From Leptospiraceae bacterium (GTDB lineage: Bacteria > Spirochaetota > Leptospiria > Leptospirales > Leptospiraceae): DNA of 42,592 nucleotides. Shown here one piece after another: positions 16,583 through 24,987 of the stretch. Numbering within the stretch: position 1 is the stretch's first letter; each line of letters opens with the position of its first letter. The stretch is from positions 1 to 42,592 of the forward strand of contig JAGOHK010000033.1 in NCBI GenBank assembly GCA_017996175.1. Direction: 5' to 3'. The notes below the pieces were generated by a model. The model saw only the letters and a list, made by a program, of their open reading frames with translations, was not told the DNA's origin and ran no database searches. The position numbers were made by a program, and so were the translations under genes.

Positions 16583-16678
16583 TTTTTTACTCTACTAAAA
16601 TCAATTTGTTATGAGATTGTAATTCTTATGTTGACCGAGTTGAATAAGAATAGATAACGGATTAAAGGAGTGGGGACT

Positions 16679-18070
16679 ATGAAAGAACAATCTATATTCA
16701 GACCGGAAAGAGATGAAGAAATGATTTCTTATCATGAAAAAAGTCGCCACCTTTCCGTAGAATTGATTCATTCCCATATTGTCGCAAAAAATATTTCCGT
16801 GCTAGAGGAATATGTCCATAAGGCGCACCCGGCTGATATTGCGGAAATAATTTCCTCAGCAAAAATTGAAGATGCTCTTTATGTATTTCGTCTATGTAGC
16901 AAGGACAAACAAAAATTAGTCTTTGTTGAATTAGGTGAGGAGACCCAGGCTGAATTTGTAGGGTATTTAAAATTAGAAGAAATTGCTTTTATCCTAGAAG
17001 ACATTGAGTCTGATGATGCAACTAGTTTTATTTCTGAAATTGAGCCAGAAAAAGCAGAAGAAATTTTAAACTCTTTAGATAGAAAGGATTCTGCAAAGAT
17101 TAGAAGTCAAATGAGCTTTGGAGAAAACTCGGCTGGAAGGCTCATGAGCTTTGATTATGCAGTAGTCAGAGAAAATGAAACTGCGGCTAAGGGAATTTCA
17201 AATGTTCGTAAAGCAGCAAAAGAAACAGATAATATCTATTTAATCTATGTAGTCGACCCAAAAGGTATCGTGAAAGGTCATATTCAGTTAAAGGATTTAT
17301 TACTCGCACACCATAAAAATAAAATTCAAAAAATTATGAAACCAACTCAAACCATTCATTATAATATGGATCAGGAAGAGGTTGCACGGTTTTTCAGAAA
17401 ATACGACGTAGTATCCGCTCCAGTTGTTGACGATGATGGGAAAATGATTGGTCGAATTACAGTAGATGATGTACTGGATGTAGTTGAAGCTGAGGCTAGT
17501 GAGGATATACTCCGACTGGGTGGATTAAGTGAAGATGAAAGGCTTAAAACGTCTATCTGGGACTCTGTAAAACGTAGAATGATTTGGCTAGGCTTAAACC
17601 TATTTACCGCTATGATGGTTTCGACTGTGGTATCTTTATTTGAAGGAACTATTCAGAGAATAGTGGTATTAGCCTCACTTATGCCAATCGTTGCCGGAAT
17701 GGGTGGGAATGCAGGAACACAAGCCATTACAATTGTTGTTCGTAATTTGGCTACTGGTGAGTTAACGCTTTATAATTGGTATGTTGCTGTTAGAAAGGAA
17801 TTAATTATCGGAGTACTAAATGGTCTAGTTCTCGGGGGAATTATTTTTACAGTTACTCTTGTGGTTAAGGGTGATTTGACTCTATCTTTCGTGATTGGCT
17901 TTGCGATGCTTGCTAATATGATAATCGCTGGGTTTATCGGTTCAATAGTTCCTTTAATTCTAAAACTATTTAGAATAGACCCAGCAATTGCATCATCCAT
18001 ATTCGTTACCGCATGTACTGATACATTCGGATTCTTTTGCTTTTTAGGACTTGCTAGTTTATTTTTATGA
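16679..18070 (+). CDS. mgtE: MgtE-type magnesium transporter
   Basis: A protein of 463 residues from ATG 16679, which has AAGGAG eight bases upstream; an in-frame GTG at 16670 lies within that ribosome site and is rejected. The order is typical: an N-terminal helical cytoplasmic domain (HPADIAEIISSAKIEDALYV), a CBS pair (GRLMSFDYAVVREN; VVSAPVVDDDGKMIGRITVD), a plug helix and a five-helix channel with GMGGNAGTQA, the Mg-selectivity segment. The cytoplasmic part closes the channel when internal Mg2+ is high. No Mg riboswitch is evident upstream. It ends 8 bases from the convergent fliE gene, with no visible terminator between. Confidence 0.95.
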   Translation: MKEQSIFRPERDEEMISYHEKSRHLSVELIHSHIVAKNISVLEEYVHKAHPADIAEIISSAKIEDALYVFRLCSKDKQKLVFVELGEETQAEFVGYLKLEEIAFILEDIESDDATSFISEIEPEKAEEILNSLDRKDSAKIRSQMSFGENSAGRLMSFDYAVVRENETAAKGISNVRKAAKETDNIYLIYVVDPKGIVKGHIQLKDLLLAHHKNKIQKIMKPTQTIHYNMDQEEVARFFRKYDVVSAPVVDDDGKMIGRITVDDVLDVVEAEASEDILRLGGLSEDERLKTSIWDSVKRRMIWLGLNLFTAMMVSTVVSLFEGTIQRIVVLASLMPIVAGMGGNAGTQAITIVVRNLATGELTLYNWYVAVRKELIIGVLNGLVLGGIIFTVTLVVKGDLTLSFVIGFAMLANMIIAGFIGSIVPLILKLFRIDPAIASSIFVTACTDTFGFFCFLGLASLFL

Positions 18071-18078
18071 CATAGAAA

Positions 18079-18450
18079 TTATCTTAGATTACTTAGATCT
18101 CGGTATGCCTTAATTACACCATCGATTACAGTTTTGGTAAATGTCAGCGATATACGAGCCTTTTCCGCTGCGATCATTACCTGGTGAGAGTCCACACTGT
18201 TAGGATCGAAAACAATTTTTTGGGTAAGTGTATCAGCTTCTACTTGTTGGTCGTTTACTTTTTCAAAAGACTTTTGTAAAACTTCTGCAAAACTTTCCGC
18301 TACATCGTCAGCAGAATGGGTCTTAGCCTTATCACCGTAATGACGAGTGTCTGATGTGCTAATGGAAATTTTATCTCCCTTGGGTGTGATAGGAAATGGG
18401 TTTCCAGAATTATAAGTGCTGCCTACATTTGAAATATTAAAACTACTCAT
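18079..18450 (-). CDS. fliE: Flagellar hook-basal body protein FliE
   Basis: A protein of 123 residues with the FliE pattern near the C-terminus: ADDVAESFAEVLQKSFEKVN, then VDSHQVMIAAEKARISLTFT and VIDGVIKAYRDLSNLR. FliE joins the MS ring to the proximal rod of the periplasmic flagellum. It is the third gene of flgB-flgC-fliE, the standard order. AAGGAT lies before the start. Unlike the usual tight arrangement, 137 bases separate it from flgC, and part of that gap is repeat-like sequence. fliF, which often follows, is absent; mgtE is found convergently instead. Confidence 0.93.
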   Translation of the reverse strand: MSSFNISNVGSTYNSGNPFPITPKGDKISISTSDTRHYGDKAKTHSADDVAESFAEVLQKSFEKVNDQQVEADTLTQKIVFDPNSVDSHQVMIAAEKARISLTFTKTVIDGVIKAYRDLSNLR

Positions 18451-18500
18451 TATTTTATCCTTATTTTAATTATTTAGCGAATGAAACTGATCTAGCTTCA

Positions 18501-18587
18501 ATTAAATTCTTATCGGTGTTCATCCGTGTCCAATCCGCCCTTCGCTCCATGTATTCCCGACCAGCGCCTTCGCATGGTAATCTTGCG
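18501..18587. repeat. Repeat-like insertion between flgC and fliE
   Basis: The stretch is richer in G and C than its surroundings and carries AAATTCTTATCGGTGTTCATC, close to the copy at 16533-16571 (shared TATCGGTGTTCATC). It lies within what should be a continuous transcript. It may be a small inserted repeat; coding capacity is nil. Confidence 0.45.
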
Positions 18588-19049
18588 TTATGCTCTACCA
18601 ATTTCCATTGACTTGTTAAACATTGCTTTACTTCCATTGATCATCTGGACATTTGCTTCATAAGAACGGGAAGCAGAAATCATATCAGTCATTTCTGTTA
18701 CCATATTGACGTTAGGGAATTCTACATAACCCTTTTTTTGTCCAACTTTGATTGCATCCGGGTGTGTTGGATCATAAACTAAACGAAGAGGTGTCATGTC
18801 CTTTTCAATCTTCATAACTTTTACACCTTGTCCTTCGCCGGGAGAAATTCCAAAGGGGTAAACAGGGCTTTTCCACTGAGTACGAAGATTGATTGGAGTC
18901 ATTATAACTCGGTCTCTTCTGTAAGGACCATCCCCATTTGTGTTACGTGTAGTAGTCGCATTCGCAATATTATTCGAAATAACATCCATTCTTAGTCTTT
19001 GTGCAGAAAGACCTGTGGAAGATATATTAATTGATGTAAATAATCCCAT
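18588..19049 (-). CDS. flgC: Flagellar basal-body rod protein FlgC
   Basis: A protein of 153 residues with the rod-protein N-terminus (GLFTSINISSTGLSAQRLRM, then DVISNNIANATTT) and the conserved C-terminus (YVEFPNVNMVTEMTDMISAS, then RSYEANVQMINGSKAMFNKS). It forms the proximal rod with FlgB and FlgF. It starts 16 bases after flgB with AGAGGAAA upstream, so the two are co-transcribed. Length and motifs are ordinary for the family. Confidence 0.95.
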   Translation of the reverse strand: MGLFTSINISSTGLSAQRLRMDVISNNIANATTTRNTNGDGPYRRDRVIMTPINLRTQWKSPVYPFGISPGEGQGVKVMKIEKDMTPLRLVYDPTHPDAIKVGQKKGYVEFPNVNMVTEMTDMISASRSYEANVQMINGSKAMFNKSMEIGRA

Positions 19050-19065
19050 TTTTTATTTCCTCTTT

Positions 19066-19497
19066 TTATGCCGATCTGATTACAATATTTAACATGCGGA
19101 AATTCTGGTTTAGCCGCTCTACCATCATTGTATATGCCATTTGGTTGTGAGAGACTTCAGTCATTTCTTTTTCTACATCTACATTATTTCCGTCGGCTCT
19201 CATAGTTGTGAGATAATCTAAATTAGCCTTAGATTGAACATCTTTATAATTAAGTGGTTTAAAAAATTCAAAGTGTTTTTCATGAGAAATCTGAGTAGGG
19301 ACTGCATTTCTTTTTTGGAAATCTTCTGATTCCAATGCTCTTTTCAAGTTTGCCTCGAAGCTAACTTCGCTTCGTTTAAAGTTAGGAACATCCACATTTG
19401 CTAGATTATCGGATAAAACTTTTCTTTTGAAAGTTGCATTATTTAACCCTCTTTCAAGCAAGTCTTGTGTTTTCATAAAATAGGTGTTTGTGAACAT
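19066..19497 (-). CDS. flgB: Flagellar basal-body rod protein FlgB
   Basis: A protein of 143 residues with the FlgB pattern: MKTQDLLERGLNNATFKRKV, LSDNLANVDVPNFKRSEVSF, and the C-terminal NNVDVEKEMTEVSHNQMAYT. It is the first gene of the flgB-flgC-fliE cluster and has AGGAG eight bases before its ATG. The 142-base gap upstream, shared with the divergent DUF1564 gene, should contain its promoter, but I cannot pick a convincing one. Confidence 0.95.
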   Translation of the reverse strand: MFTNTYFMKTQDLLERGLNNATFKRKVLSDNLANVDVPNFKRSEVSFEANLKRALESEDFQKRNAVPTQISHEKHFEFFKPLNYKDVQSKANLDYLTTMRADGNNVDVEKEMTEVSHNQMAYTMMVERLNQNFRMLNIVIRSA

Positions 19498-19639
19498 ATT
19501 TCAATCTCCTAGGCAAATTTCTTCCTTTGCTATAGATTATCTTTCGGCAGGTTCTTAAAATAGCATGATAAAAATTATGTCGTATTGATGAAAAAAGAAA
19601 TTTTTCGCACATAAAAAAATTTTCTGACCTAGTATAAGT

Positions 19640-20140
19640 ATGATACTGTTTCAAAAATCTAAATCTTTTCCGATTTCCAATTTGCGTGATTTGGATAAAT
19701 CGACCTCCACGCTCCTAATTCCTGAATATCTTTTGGCAGATTTTCAAAGGAAAATGGCTGAATACGGGAATAGTTTGCCTATCTACTTTCTTCACTTGCT
19801 TCGTAGGTTTCGTGTTTTCAGCCTGTCCGGTATGATTCCCCCACCTCGGAAAATAAAAACCGAATACCAAGACGAAGGCTTGAATCTTCACAAGGTCAAC
19901 TTTCGTGTTTCTAACGCAGCCTGGATTGAGCTTGGCGAACTTAGTATCGCATTTGGAAAATCTCGTTGTGCTTTGTTTGTCTATTTACTTGAACTCGATC
20001 TTGCCGGCTTTGGCGAGGCTTTGGTTGAGGCAGGGATTGGTCTTGGAGTTCCTATAAACAGCAGTTTACTAATAAGAGCTTCTTGGTTGTTTGAGTATGT
20101 TTTGCAAGATTTTTCCAGATCTTATCATGTTAAGGTCTAG
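19640..20140 (+). CDS. DUF1564 family protein
   Basis: A protein of 166 residues and a clear member of DUF1564: STLLIPEYLLADFQRKMAEY, LLRRFRVFSLSGMIPPPRKI, TEYQDEGLNLHKVNFRVSN and AAWIELGELSIAFGKSRCAL followed by FVYLLELDL. It is a paralogue of the gene at 3499-4092 and nearer the family consensus. No ribosome site precedes the ATG; the sequence around the start is the dyad AGTAT-N7-ATACT. The family is expanded in Leptospira and its role is unknown. It is divergent from flgB, but there is no other sign of a flagellar role. Confidence 0.8.
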   Translation: MILFQKSKSFPISNLRDLDKSTSTLLIPEYLLADFQRKMAEYGNSLPIYFLHLLRRFRVFSLSGMIPPPRKIKTEYQDEGLNLHKVNFRVSNAAWIELGELSIAFGKSRCALFVYLLELDLAGFGEALVEAGIGLGVPINSSLLIRASWLFEYVLQDFSRSYHVKV

Positions 20141-20287
20141 CAAAAGAAGTAAGAGACGGGGATTCCTTAAAAATAAAAAAGCATTTCTTTAGAACAAGGG
20201 GATAGTTATGCCTAGAAGACTTTACTTATGCTAAAAAAGGAAGATTTTTCTTCTTAAAAAATATTTGGATTTATCTGGAGAGTCGTG

Positions 20288-20440
20288 CTAGGGATCGAAG
20301 CGGGGATAATAAATTGTTGAGTGAAATTAAGGCTAAGTATTGTAAAAATCTGGCAATTTATTATCCATAGCGAGAGCGCGGTCTTCATGCCTTTCTCGAA
20401 ATAGCCTGTCAAAAACGGCATACAGCATGAAGAAGCACCC
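20288..20440 (+). repeat. Bipartite stem-loop element, copy B
   Basis: CTAGGGATCGAAGCGGGG is followed by a perfect 13-bp stem (20304-20316 with 20354-20366, 37-nt loop), then CCATAGCGAGAGCGCGG, then a second perfect 9-bp stem (20382-20390 with 20425-20433) holding a smaller GCC/GGC hairpin, and then GCACCCC. The linkers match copy A at 2022-2190 while the stems differ in sequence but still pair. It occupies most of the 388-base gap before the fliK-like gene, on the same strand as the flagellar genes. Confidence 0.65.
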
Positions 20441-20454
20441 CGAAAAATATCTTT

Positions 20455-20477
20455 AGTACAAGCCGTGTACTTTTTTT
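20455..20477 (+). terminator. Intrinsic terminator after element B
   Basis: AGTACA-AGCCG-TGTACT is a 6-bp stem with a 5-nt loop followed directly by six more T. It would end a transcript through the stem-loop element, 52 bases before the fliK-like start codon. Confidence 0.6.
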
Positions 20478-20528
20478 GATTAAGGTTTTTCGAAACTGTT
20501 CGATGTTCTCTTTAAGGCGGACTCTTGC

Positions 20529-22355
20529 ATGTTTATTTTGAATCACTTAGAAAATCTCATTTTTGCAAAAACAAATTCGGATGAACTAAAAAAAGAATCT
20601 CTTGGGCAGCAGAATTCGAGTAGTTTTCATGAAATTTTGCACAGCGCCGTAAACGATGCATCTCGTTTAGAAACAGATAAATTGCAAACCTACGCAGCGT
20701 TGAGTCAGGATATAACAGATAGAAGAGAGGCTAACGCTGGTTTGACAGAACCATTTAAGGTAGAACTTTTTAATGATCGTTTGAATAAAGAAAATAAAGT
20801 TGAGTCATTTGCAGTTACACCAATTGCTATTGAATCTAGTGCGGAAAAAGTTTCCTCTCCTGTCGAACGCGCTAAAGAAATTCCTACAGAGGAAAATTTT
20901 GAAAAAGTAGATTATAGGGTTCAAACATCCGTAACTAAAGAAATTAATGAGGAAGAGTCCCCTGTTAAAGCAGAGTCTGCGGCAAATAAGGAGATATCCT
21001 CTTCTATTTTACTCCAAGCATTTTTGAAATTAGACACAAAAGAGACCTCTGCTGAACTCAAACCTGTTTCTAAAAAGGAAAATTCTGAAGCTAAGTCAGA
21101 TGGAAGGGTGGTTACTCTAGATTCTAAAATTGAAAAAGACGGCAAACAAGTAATAACCACTTCTGATGTGACAAAATTGACAAAGGAAGTTGTATTACGA
21201 GATTCTAATTTCAAGAAAGTAGAATCAAAAATATCTACGAATGAAGTCTTTCAAACCAAGGGTAAAGAATTAAAAATGGAAATTGATTCCAAAGAGTTAT
21301 CTATTCGTGAAATTTCTAAAGAGACTCTGAAAGATATTCAAAAAGAAGTAAAATCTGAGGATAATACGAAATTATCTACAAATCAGCCAAAGTCAAAAGA
21401 AATTCCTGTTTCAATTCTTAAAAATTCTTCAGACGGAAAACAAGAAGTATCCGCTGTAGAAATTAGTAATAAGACCAACACTCTTATTAAAGATGAGCTA
21501 AGTTCTCGCGATCTTCTATCGACAGAAATTCGCAAATCGAAAAAAACTTCCGAGTCAGATTCTAAAGATAAATCTATTTCTGAAAATTCTAAACCAGTTG
21601 TAAAAGAATTTGCTAGTGTAGAAAAGGAGGTACGTTTTGCGAGGGAAACTTTAGTGGAAGTTTCTGGACTTGATAAGAACAAATGGACTATTACCCGCCG
21701 GGAAAAAGATATGGAAACTTCTAATATAGAGCGTCGTAAAGAATCTATGACTCTCTTGAACGAGATTGCGGCTAAGTCTAGTTCTTCTCAGACTTCTTCT
21801 GATTCAGATAAATCTTTTTCGAATCCTCGTTATGAGACAAATGGGCTGAAAGTTTTTTCCGAAAACTTAAAAACGGCTAATTCCGATAAGCCGCGTGAGG
21901 CTTTATTTGACCGCGAGAATTTTTCTAAATCTCTGAATGATTTAGTGAATAAAGCTCGTGTAAATATAGTTGAAAATGGTCGTAATACGGCTCAGATTTC
22001 TCTTTATCCGAAAGACCTTGGAAAAATGACTCTAAATATTGATGTAATTAAAGAAAAAGTAGAAGGAAAAATTTTAGTCGATTCTGAGTTTATCAAAAAT
22101 CGCCTGCTCGGAGATATTTCTCAGTTAAAAGCTGACTTAAAGGCAAATGGTTTGGATTTACAGGCTATTTCGATTGAAGTTCGAAGTGAAGGCTCACTTG
22201 CTTTTGATTTTGCGAATCCTTCTTCCGAAAAAGATTCTTCCAAAAAAGATGCTGATAAGGCAAATTCTTCTTTGCCGCAGGGAGTTTCTTTGGAGGAGAC
22301 TTTAGAATCTGAGTTTTCCAATAAATCCTACAACTTAGTAGATATAAAAATATAA
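20529..22355 (+). CDS. fliK: FliK-like flagellar hook-length control protein
   Basis: A protein of 608 residues. Residues 1-440 are a long Ser/Lys/Glu-rich region of low complexity, expected for a molecular ruler. Residues ~455-560 are the FliK C-terminal (Flg_hook) domain: NGRNTAQISLYPKDLGKMTL, then ILVDSEFIKNRLLGDISQLK and LKANGLDLQAISIEV. FliK measures hook length and switches the export gate from hook to filament substrates. It is directly followed by flgD (25 bases) and flgE, the usual order, so the three form an operon. The ruler region is the fast-evolving part; the call rests on the C-terminal domain and context. Confidence 0.88.
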   Translation: MFILNHLENLIFAKTNSDELKKESLGQQNSSSFHEILHSAVNDASRLETDKLQTYAALSQDITDRREANAGLTEPFKVELFNDRLNKENKVESFAVTPIAIESSAEKVSSPVERAKEIPTEENFEKVDYRVQTSVTKEINEEESPVKAESAANKEISSSILLQAFLKLDTKETSAELKPVSKKENSEAKSDGRVVTLDSKIEKDGKQVITTSDVTKLTKEVVLRDSNFKKVESKISTNEVFQTKGKELKMEIDSKELSIREISKETLKDIQKEVKSEDNTKLSTNQPKSKEIPVSILKNSSDGKQEVSAVEISNKTNTLIKDELSSRDLLSTEIRKSKKTSESDSKDKSISENSKPVVKEFASVEKEVRFARETLVEVSGLDKNKWTITRREKDMETSNIERRKESMTLLNEIAAKSSSSQTSSDSDKSFSNPRYETNGLKVFSENLKTANSDKPREALFDRENFSKSLNDLVNKARVNIVENGRNTAQISLYPKDLGKMTLNIDVIKEKVEGKILVDSEFIKNRLLGDISQLKADLKANGLDLQAISIEVRSEGSLAFDFANPSSEKDSSKKDADKANSSLPQGVSLEETLESEFSNKSYNLVDIKI

Positions 22356-22380
22356 AGAGTAGAATTCTAGGAGAAATATA

Positions 22381-23106
22381 ATGCCTACACCACAATTATC
22401 TGGAATCAAAACAAAAACAATAGAATCTTCTTCCGAATCCACTAAAACAAAATACATGGATGCGGATAAGAAAGTAGATATCAAATCTTATCTCGATCGA
22501 TTAAACAAAGAAGAAAAAGCGGGACTCAAAGGAATTGAAGTTCGAGAAACTCCTAAACAATTAGGTAAAGACGATTTTTTAAAATTATTAATCACACAAC
22601 TTACCCAACAAGATCCAACAAGTCCTATGAAGGATCAAGACTTCATCGCTCAAATGGCGCAATTTTCTAGTCTAGAGCAAATGAAGAATATCTCCACTGG
22701 AATTTCTCGAATGGAGGCTAAGCAGAGTTATACTCTAGTAGGTAAAGTTGTTTCCGGTCCCGATATAGTGACGGGGGAAACAGTTGTTGGACTTGCTGCG
22801 GCTTTATTTTTTGATGCGGATGGAAAATCTTATGTTCGAGTAAATGGCAGATCAGTTGAAGTGGAGAAAATCACTCTTATCTCCGACCCTTCTGTTTTAA
22901 ATCTTGAAAAGGATATGTCTCCTAAACCAAGTTCGAAAGAAAATGAAATTGAAAAAAAATCTACAAGTGTTCAAGAAAATCAGGAACCTTCCGATAAAAG
23001 TACCACGAAACAATCAGTACACGAAACGATTCCAAATTTGGATAAGCCGGTGGACTGGAATTATCCCGGAGCTAAAACAAATAAAGGCACAAATTATGAG
23101 AAATAA
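22381..23106 (+). CDS. flgD: Flagellar hook cap assembly protein FlgD
   Basis: A protein of 241 residues. The FlgD signature is at residues ~60-110: [40 protein letters not shown] and MKNISTGI. FlgD caps the growing hook and lets FlgE subunits polymerise. The C-terminal third (from about residue 175) is a charged Lys/Glu/Ser-rich tail without the usual second beta domain and ends in KGTNYEK. AGGAGAAATATA precedes the ATG. It lies between fliK and flgE with short gaps and is co-transcribed with them. Confidence 0.92.
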   Translation: MPTPQLSGIKTKTIESSSESTKTKYMDADKKVDIKSYLDRLNKEEKAGLKGIEVRETPKQLGKDDFLKLLITQLTQQDPTSPMKDQDFIAQMAQFSSLEQMKNISTGISRMEAKQSYTLVGKVVSGPDIVTGETVVGLAAALFFDADGKSYVRVNGRSVEVEKITLISDPSVLNLEKDMSPKPSSKENEIEKKSTSVQENQEPSDKSTTKQSVHETIPNLDKPVDWNYPGAKTNKGTNYEK

Positions 23107-23133
23107 AAAAAATAACCCAGAGGTAAATGCGCT

Positions 23134-24525
23134 ATGATGCGATCTTTGTATTCCGGAGTTTCCGGTCTAAAAAATCACCAAGTAAGAATGGATGTAATAG
23201 GAAATAATATTTCCAATGTGAACACGCATGGTTTCAAAACCGAACGGGTTACCTTCCAAGATATGATCTCTCAAGAATTATCAGCGGCTATGGAGCCAAA
23301 GGATAATATCGGAGGAGTAAATCCTAAACAAGTAGGACTCGGATCTCTCATTGCTGCCATTGATAAAATCATGACTCAGGGTTCGTTTCAGACTACCGGA
23401 AAAAATACAGACGTTGCAATTTCAGGCGAAGGTTTCTTTGTAGTAAAAGATGGAGACAAAGAATTTTATACTCGCGCTGGTGCTTTTAATGTGGATAAGA
23501 ACGGTTACTATGTTAATCCAGCGAATGGTTTAAAAGTACAAGGTTGGAATGCTCGTGTAGATGAAAACGGAAACAAATATGTAAATACATCTGCTAGCAC
23601 AGAAGATATTATTTTGCCTCTCTATTCTAAAGAGCCTGCTAAAGCAACAAAGGAAGTTGTATTTCAATCTAATTTGAATTCCGCAGCACTTGCAATTCCA
23701 GAAGATGCTAAGGCTGATGAAATTAAAAAATACATTAATGATCCAGATCCAAAAAAACGTAGAGGACACCAAACTAGCATTATCGTTTATGATGACCAAG
23801 GTATTGAGCGCGAAATGAAAATGGAAATGTACAAAATTCGCGACAACGTTTGGCGTGCCTCTGTTTCTATGACTGATGCTACTCAGGTTTCTGTTGATGT
23901 TGCTACCAAAGATCAGAACACCACTGTGCCCGGAAATACAGAAATCGGACTTAGCTTTGCGCCTGATGGAAGACTTGTAGGAGTTTCTGACGGAGTAGAT
24001 AGTTTAAGTGCAGGGAAATTGACTGCTGATATTTCTTTTAGGATTCCTGGAAACCCTGAAAAACAAAGTTTCACTCTAAATTTAGGTGAGTCCGGATTAG
24101 TAAGTGGAATTACCCAATTTGCATCCGATTTTACTACCAAAGCAATTAAACAAGATGGATATCCAATGGGTTACATGGAGTCCTTCTCCATTGATAATGC
24201 TGGTCGAATCGTCGGAGTATTTTCTAATGGAATTCAGCAACAATTAGCACAAGTAGCTATGGCGATCTTTACAAATCCCGCTGGATTGAATAAAGCAGGG
24301 GATACGATGTACAGTTATTCCATTAACTCTGGTGAGCCAAATATTGGGGAATCAGGAATTGCTGGACGTGGTAAAATCAATGCAGGTATATTAGAAATGT
24401 CTAATGTTGACTTGTCTGATCAGTTCACAGATATGATTGTTACCCAAAGAGGATTCCAAGCAAACTCTAGAACTATTACTACGTCTGACCAGATGATCCA
24501 AGAAGTACTAGGTCTCAAGCGATAA
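23134..24525 (+). CDS. flgE: Flagellar hook protein FlgE
   Basis: A protein of 463 residues with the N-terminal rod/hook motif ([40 protein letters not shown]), a middle FlgE domain and the C-terminal coiled coil ([10 protein letters not shown]-like [20 protein letters not shown]). It builds the hook of the periplasmic flagellum. Two ATGs occur in tandem; AGAGG ten bases upstream favours the first. It contains no Cys at all. Counting from the second Met, Lys165 is present but residue 178, the crosslinking Cys of Treponema denticola FlgE, is Ser. A strong terminator follows at once, so the operon ends here. Confidence 0.95.
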   Translation: MMRSLYSGVSGLKNHQVRMDVIGNNISNVNTHGFKTERVTFQDMISQELSAAMEPKDNIGGVNPKQVGLGSLIAAIDKIMTQGSFQTTGKNTDVAISGEGFFVVKDGDKEFYTRAGAFNVDKNGYYVNPANGLKVQGWNARVDENGNKYVNTSASTEDIILPLYSKEPAKATKEVVFQSNLNSAALAIPEDAKADEIKKYINDPDPKKRRGHQTSIIVYDDQGIEREMKMEMYKIRDNVWRASVSMTDATQVSVDVATKDQNTTVPGNTEIGLSFAPDGRLVGVSDGVDSLSAGKLTADISFRIPGNPEKQSFTLNLGESGLVSGITQFASDFTTKAIKQDGYPMGYMESFSIDNAGRIVGVFSNGIQQQLAQVAMAIFTNPAGLNKAGDTMYSYSINSGEPNIGESGIAGRGKINAGILEMSNVDLSDQFTDMIVTQRGFQANSRTITTSDQMIQEVLGLKR

Positions 24526-24572
24526 CTAGAGATTTAAGATATAAACTTTTGGCTATATAATGGCTACAAGTT

Positions 24573-24612
24573 AAAAAGCCACTTGCTAACTTAGGTTGGC
24601 TAGTGGCTTTTT
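24573..24612 (+). terminator. Intrinsic terminator after flgE
   Basis: AAAAAGCCACTTGC pairs with GCTAGTGGCTTTTTTT across a short loop, giving a stem of about 12 bp and a long T-run, 48 bases after the flgE stop. It marks the end of the fliK-flgD-flgE operon. With A-runs on one side and T-runs on the other it could work in both directions. Confidence 0.85.
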
Positions 24613-24666
24613 TTATACTGAACGCCATAAGAAATTACAGATTTCTGATTCAAAAAAGTGCGGGGT

Positions 24667-24778
24667 TGTGTAAAAGCATGATTTTCTCACAGAGCACACT
24701 GAGAACACAGAGAAAAGAATCAATACTCTCTGTGAACTCCGTGCCCTTTGTGAGAGATATTTTCTTTGCTTTTACACA
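24667..24778. repeat. 112-bp imperfect palindromic repeat (copy 1)
   Basis: TGTGTAAAAGCA at the left end is the exact reverse complement of TGCTTTTACACA at the right end. The arms continue with CTCACAGAGCACACTGAGAA opposite a stretch reading CTCTGTG...GTGCCCTTTGTGAGAG, so almost the whole element folds into one hairpin. The left arm resembles 28639-28718. An 85-codon open frame over it (24603-24860) is only a by-product. Nothing codes in 24526-24987. Confidence 0.7.
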
Positions 24779-24987
24779 GTTCCACTATTCCAAAGAATAT
24801 CCGAAAGGGGAATTACTTTTGGTGTTAGGTATATCTGCAATTGTTGTTATACAAAAATAGCGAAAAACTAAGATTCAAAACAAAAAAGTATTTGTATTTT
24901 ATAGGGAAATAGTAAAACTAAATAGACTTTGGAACTCTATCTCTCCAGAAGAGATATTCCAAATATTTTATTAAAAAAGGGAACACT

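Noticed and set aside
16670-16678. GTG start for mgtE
   Set aside because: It lies inside the AAGGAG region that serves the ATG at 16679.
24667-24778. Possible CRISPR-like repeats (CACAGAG units)
   Set aside because: There is no regular repeat-spacer spacing; the units belong to one imperfect hairpin.
24603-24860. 85-codon open frame after flgE
   Set aside because: It begins in the flgE terminator and runs through the palindromic repeat; the product has no family features and no ribosome site.
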